From NCBI GenBank assembly GCA_034401795.1, contig CM067370.1, positions 67,453,188 to 67,517,187 on the forward strand: a stretch of 64,000 nucleotides of DNA, written 5' to 3'. The stretch is from Chaetoderma sp. LZ-2023a (Eukaryota; Mollusca; Caudofoveata; Chaetodermatida; Chaetodermatidae). The position numbers and the translations under genes were made by a program. Below are positions 56,801-64,000 of this stretch, piece by piece (within the stretch, counting starts at the first letter, position 1; every line of letters starts with the position of its first letter). The notes under the pieces were generated by a model. It was given only the letters and a program-made list of their open reading frames with translations. It was not told the DNA's origin and made no database searches.

Positions 56801-57285
56801 CAAATATTCTGCTAGCAGTACAGTTTGCCTGCTATCAATCTGTTATAAAAGTTTTAGCTTTGCTCTGAAAGTTTTCAGTTACAATCTATTTGACATCGAA
56901 TCATGCCTACCATGAAATCAATCCTTCCTAAGTTATGTTTAACTTTTATATCATGGTGTTTTAGAGGTGTTTGTAACTCTAGTTTTTGAGTTACCAGTTT
57001 TCGTGTCACTACTCCCGTTTTCGAGGTTAGAGTAACCATGCCTATTATATACCATCAAAGTACCATGTTATAAAATAGCCAATACCACTCCTATTAACGT
57101 AGTCAATACCACTCCTATTAACGTAGTTCCTAGTGCTCTCAAACAACGTCGCTCAGGAATCATTATGATTCCTCTCTTCAGTCACTTTCTTAAGTACGCC
57201 TATGACGTATCCTCTGTAGATTTTCTCATTAGTTTTTTATCGAAGCTAGTGCTTTATTTCTTATCATTTCTTATTTTTATAGGAA

Positions 57286-57804
57286 GTGTCCTTATCTTCT
57301 GAGAAAATCAAATGTACGTCAAACAAGTGTGATCGTTTTCATGCTAAGGACTATGCGGGCCACGTTTGCCTGAGGTGTACCTCCTGCTCCCCTAAAAAAA
57401 TGTGTGGGATTTGTAAGGGTTGGCCGTTGATCATATCAAAAGCTTTCTTCAAAGATTTTGTCACTAAGCCTGCATTGCCCTCAGGTTGCTCTCCCTCTGT
57501 TGTTGAGTGCACTAAGGCAGTAACAACTGCTTCTACCTCTGTTAAAACGTCTGTTTCAACAATGGAGGGGGCCCGCTCTTCTATCTCAGATCCTGTTATG
57601 GCGTTAATCTCCAGGTTTGAATCCTTTGCTAACGTGCTAACAAGGTCTTTAGATGAGCGCATTTCATCCGCAATTAAGGCTGCTAAAGAGGAGTCGTCAG
57701 ACTCTGAATTCAGCCCCCAGTCTCGTTCGCGCAAGTGGGGTAAGCCTGTTTCCTTGACGTCTAGACAACAGATTAAGTCTCCGAAAGGTAAATCCGGCGA
57801 CTAG
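57286..57804 (+). pseudogene. DIRS-3 gag, N-terminal part with Cys/His module
   Basis: Begins MSLSSEKIKCTSNKCDRFHA, then HVCLRCTSCSPKKMCGICKG. Eight Cys and two His suggest a metal-binding fold, also present in DIRS-2. A helical stretch follows (VMALISRFESFANVLTRSLD). The frame hits a stop at 57802, but frame 3 of the same strand continues the gag at 57795, so a one-base indel separates this from the next part. Possible upstream start: a short MPTMKSILPKLC frame near 56902. Confidence 0.7.
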
Positions 57805-57886
57805 AAAGAAACCTGGTAAGTCATCCTCTGGTAGGAGCCAGGCCAAAGACCATGTTAGTCTTGAGGGACAGCATAATCCTCAAGCG

Positions 57887-58690
57887 ATGGCATCGGTGGC
57901 GGAAGCTTCCGATTTTTCTTCACATGCCAACGGTCGTTTCTCAGTGATACCTATTGCCAGAAATGTATTAAGATCGCCGATCGCCTCTGCTCCCGTCTCT
58001 GCTCCTGGCTTGTCCGGGCAAGCGGGTTTGCCGTCTGGTTTTACCGGACATCCGGAAATGAGCACCGTGATTGTTTCTGGCTTGGCTGAACATCCGGTGT
58101 CTCATGATAATCTGGCTTTTCCGTCAACTGCCGTTTCCGGTACTTCCATTTCCGGCTATAGAGTTTCCGATTCCGGTAGGAAGAATGTGGTTCCGGGTCT
58201 GTTGGACCCGGCCTTGCATCATTCGTCTACTTCCGTTTCCAGTTTTTCGGCTTCCTCTTCCGGTAGTAGTGTTGCTACTTCCGGTAGGAGGAATGTACAT
58301 CTGGGTCTGTTGGACCCTTCTATGCTTCATTCCGTTTCCGGTTTGCCAGTTTCCTCTTCCGGTAGTAGTGTTGCTACTTCTGGTAGGAAGAATGTATATC
58401 CGGGTCAGTTGGATCCGTCTTTGCATACATCCTCTTTTTCCAGTCCCGTTTTGTTAACTTCCGTTTCCGGTGGTAGTGTAGACACTTCCGGTTCGACTTA
58501 TGCATGTCCGTGTCTGTTAGACCCGTCCTTGCAATCGACTTCCGTTTCCGGTTCCGGTTTTTCCGTTTCCGCTTCTGATGACAGTCTATCTGCTTCCGGC
58601 TTAAGAGATGTTTCTCCGGGTCAATCTGATCCGGTGAAGCATTCTATTTCCGGTCTCGGTGTTACAGTTCCTGCTGGAACAACTTTTTGA
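57887..58690 (+). pseudogene. DIRS-3 gag, Ser/Gly-rich repeat region
   Basis: Five protein repeats of about 33-36 residues: GRKNVVPGLLDPALHHSSTS..., GRRNVHLGLLDPSMLHS..., GRKNVYPGQLDPSLHT..., then two more diverged units, each ending near SGSSVATS. At DNA level the hexamer TTCCGG is extremely dense. The region is probably disordered. TGA at 58690 ends the frame, but protein-like Ser-rich text continues in the same frame to about 58910. Confidence 0.65.
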
Positions 58691-59146
58691 GCATCAAATT
58701 ATAAGCTGCCGACTAACTCAGATTCCCATTTTAGTAATAGGTCTGTTACTTCCGATTCTAATTATTTTCGCGCTGCTCCTTCTGTTTTTGATAGGCATTA
58801 TCCTGATCATTCTTCTCTTTCTCAGTCTGTTCCTTCTTCAGATTTTGTTCATCCTTCCTTTCGTGATGTAGTATCACACTCATTCTTCTTCCTCTTCTTC
58901 TCTTTTCTCTCATGAAGGTTCTCAGAAGGGTAGTAGTCATCCTTCTTCTTTCTCTTCCTCTGTATTATCGGCTAGGGATTTTTCGTCTTCCCATGTTTCA
59001 AATTCTTCTCTCTTTTACCCTTCAACTATCTCTCCTCCAGGTTTTCTTCTCTTCATCAGAACTCTTCTTCTCATATCCCTTCTTCTTCCTCTCCGTCTGT
59101 CTCTACTCTTCCTTCTTATTCTTCATCTTCTCCTGCTTTTGATCAT

Positions 59147-60601
59147 TTGGATCCTATTGTTTCTGTCGTTCTTTCTCCAGAATTGGAATTCCAGATAGTT
59201 GATTCGGGCTTAGATTTTTCTTTGTTTTCTGTAAGCCGCGATTCCTCTCTTCATCGCTCTATTATTTCAGCTAGATTTTCAATTCTTTCCAGATTTTCAG
59301 CTAGTGCTTTGGATTCTTACTCTTTCTCTTCTAATCAGCCGGAGGATCGTGGTGTTAGTCCTTCTTATCAGTCTCCTTTGGCTTTGGACTCTTTCTCGGA
59401 CGCCACCTCTAGAGCTTTATCTTCTCCTTCCTCTCTAAGAATCTTTGATTCTTCTGCTTCTCTAGACTCGGACCTCTGTCCTCCTTCCTCTTCTCCATCT
59501 CACCTTTCTGTCAATGCTACTCAGAGATCAGTCAGGGCCAGAGATCTGAAGAGGTTCTATCCTGAGAGGGCCTCTCCGGATGACTGGTCTAAGTCTCATC
59601 AATGGATAGCTTCTTCTCTATCTCTTCCTCTTCAGGATGAATTTTCGATTGATCCTCCTTCGTTCGGATCTGCTCTTTCATCTTCAGACTCTTCATCTAG
59701 TGCTCCTTCTGTTCTTCCGGTGGATAATTTGGTTGTAGATATGTTAGAATTTTACATTAATGATGTCCAATCAAAAGATTTCTCTCTTACTCCCAAGGTA
59801 GATGCTCCGGTGCAGGTTCCGAAAGATGATTATATTAGATTGGCTTCTACTCAATCTCTTAATGGTCTGACATGGGATGTTCTTTCCTCGCATCTGAAGG
59901 AATCCTCTACGGTAGAATCGTCTTCTGACGTTTTCAAATGGGAGTCTGTCTGTCGTGCTCAGTTAAAATCAGCTAATTTTATGGCCCTTCTTTCTGAGGC
60001 TCTTCTCAGGACTCAGGAGAAGGGTGGTCAGATTCCTCCTGAAATTTTTCGTTCATTACCTGATCTTTCAAGAGGTTCCTTGAATTCGGTTTGCCATTCC
60101 TTGGGCTTCATCACCTCTAAAAGAAGGTCAAGGAAACTTACAGAGGTGAACATTTCGAACTCTCTCAGGAGTAACCTGATTTCTGCTCCTCCTTTCGGAT
60201 TGGATATCTTCGGTCAAAATTCTACCTCAATTCTTAGAGCGGAGTCTGATCGTCTTAGATCAGCTAAGGATCTGCGTGATTAGATATCTATTTTGAGGCC
60301 TTCAGCTAAAAGAGACTCTTCCTCGGTCAAGAGTCCGTCTTCCTCTCCCAGGAGGAAGAGTCTTAGGCCGGATGAGTATGGGGCTTATCCGTCAAGGGTT
60401 TTCACTAACTCTAATCGGTCCTCTCCTTCCCAATCCAGATCCGCGGAGGAGGATCGTTTCAAATCCATTTCTTCACATAGACCCAGAGCCCAGGTTTGTC
60501 AAGCCCCTTCTCAGGTGAGAAGGGGTCAGTTTTCCTCTCGAGGTTCTAGATCTAGTTCTAGAGGCCGCTCCTCTAGAGGTTTTCAACCTAGACGGGTTTG
60601 A
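59147..60601 (+). pseudogene. DIRS-3 gag, C-terminal part with one in-frame stop
   Basis: The frame from 59147 has a Ser-rich start, then a folded-looking segment (LVVDMLEFYINDV, YIRLASTQSLNGLTWDVLSS, RAQLKSANFMALLSEALLRT). TAG at 60281-60283 interrupts it, and the same frame continues as ISILRPSAKRDSSS to a very basic end (SSRGRSSRGFQPRRV) at 60601. The tail would bind nucleic acid. RT starts five bases later in the next frame. Confidence 0.7.
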
Positions 60602-60605
60602 AGGG

Positions 60606-62438
60606 GTGGCCTCAGCCCGGGTAGGCCTTTCCTCTTCTCCTTTCCCAGTCCTTCCTCCTCTTCTACCACCTTTGGATCTATCGGTGCAGTCCCTTCTTCC
60701 CAGCGTGCCAGTAGGAATGTTTTGGGAGACTTGGCAAGCCCTCATTCAGGACTCCTGGCTTTTAGATCATATCCGCTGGGGTTATGCACCGTCTTGGATA
60801 GATCTGCCTCCTCCTCTGTCTTGCCAGCCCAAATGGACTCCAGTTCCATCCAATCTGGAGAAGTTGGGAGCCCTGGAAGACGAATTGGAGTCAATGTGTA
60901 TAAAGAAGGCTATAGAAGAGGTTCCTTGTTGGAGAGTAGACCCGGGCTTCTCAACTCTCTTTCTAGTCCCCAAGAAAACAGGTGGATGGCGTCCAATTAT
61001 CAATCTAAAGAGATTAAATCTTCTAATATCTACTCCAAAATTCAAGATGGAGACTGTATCTCAGATTATCGCCAGTCTGAGTCCAGGCATGTGGACGTCG
61101 TCCATGGACCTCAAGGATGCCTATTTTCATATTCTCATCCACCCTTCTTTCAGAAAGTTCATGAGATTCGCTTTCAAGGGCCGGGTATGGCAATTCAGAG
61201 TCATGCCTTTCGGCCTGACCACAGCTTCTTTCTTCTTCACCCGCCTAGTGTCAGCAGTTGCAGGAATTCTGCACCGTCATTCTATTCCCCTTCATGTTTA
61301 TATAGACGATTTGTTACTAAAAGCAGAATTTTCCTCAATTCTGTCAAGTATTGTTCCAGAGGTCTGCAGTCTGGCTTCCAGTCTAGGATGGGTAATAAAT
61401 CTAGAAAAATCATCTTTGGCTCCATCTCAGGTTTTCACCCACCTAGGTGTTTCTTTCGACCTGGGTCGAGGCTTAGTCTTCCCTTCAGATATAAGAGTAG
61501 AAGCCATCCTAGTAGCCATGGAAATTCTGTCCTCTGCTGTGGGCAGAGCAATCTTTTTTCTCCGGGTGATAGGCTTGATGGTCAGCGTCGAGAACATCAT
61601 TCCGTGGGCGGCGCTGATGAGAAGACATTTCCAAATGTATCTAATGTCCCTGTGGAAACAGTCGATTCATTCAATTTACCATCAGATCCCTGTCAGAGAG
61701 CATTTAAGTCCCCACCTAGAATTCTGAAAGGATCGCTCTCTGCTTCTGATGGGTGTTCCTCTAGTCAAGTCTTCTCCTCAAGCGATCATCTTTACAGACG
61801 CTTCCCAGGAGGGATGGGGAGCGGTCTGGGATTCCCTTTCTGTCTCAGGCCTGTGATCCCCAGAGGAGTCATCAGCCCACATCAACATTTTGGCGTTCTG
61901 GGCCGTCAAGAAGGCTCTCCTTTCTTGGTCGGATCGGGTGCAGGGCCTCAAGATCTCGATTCGATCAGACAATTCAACAGTAGTCTCTTATATCAACAAG
62001 CAGGGAGGCACAAAGTCGTCTCTCCTTTGTTTGGAGGTGTGGAATCTCCTCATGTGGTGTCGCATGAACCAGATTTTCCTGGTGTCCACCCATGTCCCAG
62101 GATGTCTGAATTTTCTGGTGGATCAATTGTCTCGCCCTTCCAAATTCGCCCAGTGGCAGTTAAAGAGGTCAGTTGTCAAAGCGATCTTCAACCTCCTGGA
62201 TCGTCCCCATGTAGACCTGTTCGCGACCTCTCTGAATGCCCAGATCTCCTCTTTCATGTCTCCTTTTCCGGACAATCAGGCGTTGGCGGTGGACGCCCTG
62301 TTTCAGTCCTGGACAGGAATCTTCGCATATGCGTTCCCTCCAACTATCCTGGTTCCTTTGGTTCTGAAGAAAGTCAGGGACCAGTTCTGCAAGATTTTGT
62401 TGATAGCTCCCTTTTGGCCAAAAAGATCTGGTTTGTAG
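60606..62438 (+). pseudogene. DIRS-3 RT / RNase H, two TGA stops at Trp positions
   Basis: RT motifs: STLFLVPKKTGGWRPIINLK, SMDLKDAYFHILIHP, MPFGLTTASFFFTRL, VYIDDLLL, all in one frame from 60606. TGA at 61725-61727 interrupts before KDRSLLLMG, then FTDASQEGWGAVWDS begins RNase H, and TGA at 61854-61856 interrupts before SPEESSAHI. The frame then runs to 62438 with IRSDNSTVVSYINKQGG, HVDLFATSLNAQ and YAFPPTILVPLVLKKVRD. Both stops can come from single TGG to TGA changes. All RT and RNase H catalytic residues I can identify are kept. Confidence 0.9.
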
Positions 62439-62734
62439 ACCTTCTCGATCTTCTAGTAGACTTCCCTCGTCTGCTTCCAGTGTCCACAGATCTGTTATCC
62501 CAAGTAAGGGGAACTTGCCTTCATCCAAACCCAGGAATCTTCAGTCTGTGTGTTTGGAGAATATCGAGTGTTCGGTCCCTGAGAATAAATTTTCTGCAAG
62601 ATCTCAGGAAATCATTAATTCGACCAGGAGGGAGTCGACCCGAAGAGTTTACAAGGGTCGACTTAAGATTTTTGGAGAATGGTGTTCAAATCATGATCTC
62701 GTGCCCGATTCTGTTTCTATTTCCCAAGTGTTAG
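60722..62734 (+). CDS. Long overlapping frame over DIRS-3 RT / RNase H
   Basis: 670 codons open in the +2 frame relative to RT, the same relative phase as the 703-codon frame in DIRS-1. In DIRS-1 that frame continues into the recombinase; here the recombinase is in the third frame, so an indel near 62.5 kb probably separated them. No domain recognised in the overlapping part. Confidence 0.45.
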   Translation: MGDLASPHSGLLAFRSYPLGLCTVLDRSASSSVLPAQMDSSSIQSGEVGSPGRRIGVNVYKEGYRRGSLLESRPGLLNSLSSPQENRWMASNYQSKEIKSSNIYSKIQDGDCISDYRQSESRHVDVVHGPQGCLFSYSHPPFFQKVHEIRFQGPGMAIQSHAFRPDHSFFLLHPPSVSSCRNSAPSFYSPSCLYRRFVTKSRIFLNSVKYCSRGLQSGFQSRMGNKSRKIIFGSISGFHPPRCFFRPGSRLSLPFRYKSRSHPSSHGNSVLCCGQSNLFSPGDRLDGQRREHHSVGGADEKTFPNVSNVPVETVDSFNLPSDPCQRAFKSPPRILKGSLSASDGCSSSQVFSSSDHLYRRFPGGMGSGLGFPFCLRPVIPRGVISPHQHFGVLGRQEGSPFLVGSGAGPQDLDSIRQFNSSLLYQQAGRHKVVSPLFGGVESPHVVSHEPDFPGVHPCPRMSEFSGGSIVSPFQIRPVAVKEVSCQSDLQPPGSSPCRPVRDLSECPDLLFHVSFSGQSGVGGGRPVSVLDRNLRICVPSNYPGSFGSEESQGPVLQDFVDSSLLAKKIWFVDLLDLLVDFPRLLPVSTDLLSQVRGTCLHPNPGIFSLCVWRISSVRSLRINFLQDLRKSLIRPGGSRPEEFTRVDLRFLENGVQIMISCPILFLFPKC

Positions 62735-63118
62735 ATTTTTTATCCTATCTGTTCGATTCTCTTCATCTGACTGCTAACACTGTAAGAGGATATAGATTTT
62801 CTTTAGCATCTTCTCTTCCTTGTTTGTTAAACGCTGATGTTAAAGATACTAAGGATCTTAATGGTTTCATCAGAGGTTTAGGTAATATTCGTCCTCCTAT
62901 TGCTAAACCTTTGCCCTCCTGGAACTTGGCTTTGGTTCTTCAGGTTTTGGCAGGTCATCATTTCGAACCTATCTCTTCGATTAGCTTAAAGCTTTTAACC
63001 TTTAAGGCTGTTTTTCTAGTGCTTCTGCTTCTGCTAGAAAACGATCTGAGATCCATGCTTTTTCCGCTGAAAAGGATCGATTTATTGTAGCGGGGGACGG
63101 TTTGGTATTATATCCTAG
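62515..63118 (+). pseudogene. DIRS-3 tyrosine recombinase, truncated
   Basis: Core-binding part: FSARSQEIINSTRRESTRRV, YKGRLKIFGEWCSNHDLVPD, VLDFLSYLFDSLHLTANTVR. The catalytic half starts LKLLTFKAVF, then a one-base shift near 63020 is needed to read SASASARKRSEIHAFSAEKD, which has the first catalytic Arg. The H-x-x-R box and Tyr are missing because the element is cut at about 63118. Confidence 0.82.
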
Positions 63119-64000
63119 AATATACGAAACGCCTATGCCAACGTCAAGTTTTCTGTTATACCAGTAGCCAGGAACGTTAAAGGATCGCCTGTTCCTAACT
63201 TAATGCAGTCAGGAAGTTCGGTAACTTCCGGTTTATCAAGCACTTCCAGTTTGTGCTTAGTAGATTCGGGTCTCCAGGACCCGGGGCTACTTCCGGCTTC
63301 CGTTTCTGTTTCTGTTTCTTCTGCTTCTGGTTTGACTTCCAGTTTTTCAGGACATCCGGGTCCTCTGGATCCGGTTCCTTTTTCGATTTCCGGTAGGATG
63401 TTATCCACTTCCGGTATGAGTACTTCCAGTTTTAGTGGCTCTTCCGGTCCTATCGGACATCCGGGTCCTCAGGACCCGATTAATTTTCCAACTTCCGGTA
63501 AGCACACTTCCGTTTCTGATTCCAGTCTTTGCTCTTCCACTTCCGGTTTGAGGGGTGCACTTCCAGGGCTTCAAGATCCGGTTTCCGCTTCCGGTTTTGA
63601 TTAGACCTCCGGTTTGGTCAATTGCCAGGGTCTGCAAGATCCGGTTAGGGCCATATCCCAGCACCAACTTCCGCTTCCGTTTTCCGGTTCTCCTTCCGGG
63701 ATTAGATTTTGCGCATCCGGTCAAGAGTTTCCTGGTCTTACAGGGTCCTCTACTAGTCGGTCAATTTTTTCGGACTCGCATTTGGTTGATGGGAGGGAAT
63801 CAGGTTTCTGTTGATAGAAATTTGGTTAGTTCTGGCTTATCTTCATCTTGTCCTAGGGATGTTTCTGACTCTTATTATTTTCGTGATCAATTAGTTCAGG
63901 ATTTTGGATCGTCTCAGTCCCCTCCCAAGTAGTTAATGTTGACGCGTCTTCAGGTTCTTTTGCTCCCTCCTTTCGTGGTGCAGTCATGGGTTCTTCTGAA
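63119..64000 (+). mobile_element. DIRS-4: gag region of another DIRS copy, runs off the window
   Basis: AACGTCAAG, GTTATACCAGTAGCCAGG and AGGATCGCC align with DIRS-3 gag at 57925-57980 (TGCCAACGGTC, ATACCTATTGCCAGA, AGATCGCC). The frame 63203-63604 is Ser/Gly-rich with dense TTCCGG (SSFSGHPGPLDPVPFSISGR, then similar units ending HPGPQDP). Its repeat units differ from those of DIRS-3, so it is a different copy. Frameshifts after 63604. Confidence 0.72.

Larger units (their letters stand above)
56517..63118 (+). mobile_element. DIRS-3: DIRS-type element, nearly complete at the 5' side
   Basis: Starts with the same tip as DIRS-2 (GTTGTTATTACACCACAAAA) and an inverted-repeat region that has diverged clearly from DIRS-2. 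Gag, RT/RNase H, Dam-like region and the first half of the recombinase follow in order. The recombinase is cut at about 63118, where gag-type sequence of another DIRS copy begins, so no 3' end is present. Sense to COQ5, in intron 2. Confidence 0.88.

Noticed and set aside
60473..60745. Antisense frames over DIRS gag, RT and recombinase
   Set aside because: They mirror codon bias of the sense genes and carry no domain.

Overview
This is a eukaryotic nuclear window: AT-rich and intron-bearing, packed with transposable elements and satellites, and without any operon or prokaryotic feature. The mix of DIRS-type retroelements, a Penelope-like element with a GIY-YIG domain, Tc1 and hAT DNA transposons, CR1/Jockey-like LINE debris, and hairpin-ended repeats of the AGCTCACCTGGCC type points to a marine invertebrate. 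A mollusc is my best guess; this is inferred from repeat style, not proven.

The one host gene I can name is COQ5 (mitochondrial ubiquinone C-methyltransferase) on the + strand. Exon 1 (32981-33155) carries a mitochondrial presequence and exon 2 (54435-54584) carries SAM-binding motif I. They are joined by a phase-1 intron of about 21.3 kb, and the second intron runs off the window. A second gene of unknown function starts head-to-head with COQ5 (first coding exon 32573-32737, - strand), so the 243 bp between the two ATGs is probably a bidirectional promoter. Other isolated exons with good splice sites lie at 9569-9676 (-), 29845-29947 (+, zinc-finger-like) and 47516-47630 (-, Cys/His-rich).

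Layout. 1-9.5 kb: hairpin-ended dispersed repeats, a 155/310-bp satellite, a CG-rich minisatellite and palindromic TTAA-flanked foldback elements. 11.7-13.6 kb: a tRNA-derived SINE and a complete, apparently intact Tc1 element. 15.5-18.2 kb: a dead Penelope-like element interrupted inside its GIY-YIG domain by DIRS-1 (18.2-22.25 kb, - strand). 23.4-26.05 kb: a hAT element with perfect 8-bp target duplication that encodes a BED finger and a hAT C-terminal segment but no visible catalytic core. 26-32.5 kb: microsatellites and LINE remains. 33.2-54.4 kb: COQ5 intron 1, holding the internally deleted DIRS-2 (39.4-46.2 kb) and a three-layer nest of insertions (49.6-54.0 kb) whose innermost 3.3-kb layer carries a heat-shock-type promoter. 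54.6-64 kb: COQ5 intron 2, holding DIRS-3 (56.5-63.1 kb) fused to the gag region of another DIRS copy.

The most unusual items are the core-less hAT element that may encode a repressor-like protein, the 3.3-kb insertion with a perfect heat-shock element, the DIRS-2 copy with almost identical inverted repeats but ruined genes, and a family of fully palindromic elements with TTAA ends. All functional statements about these are inference from sequence reading without database searches.
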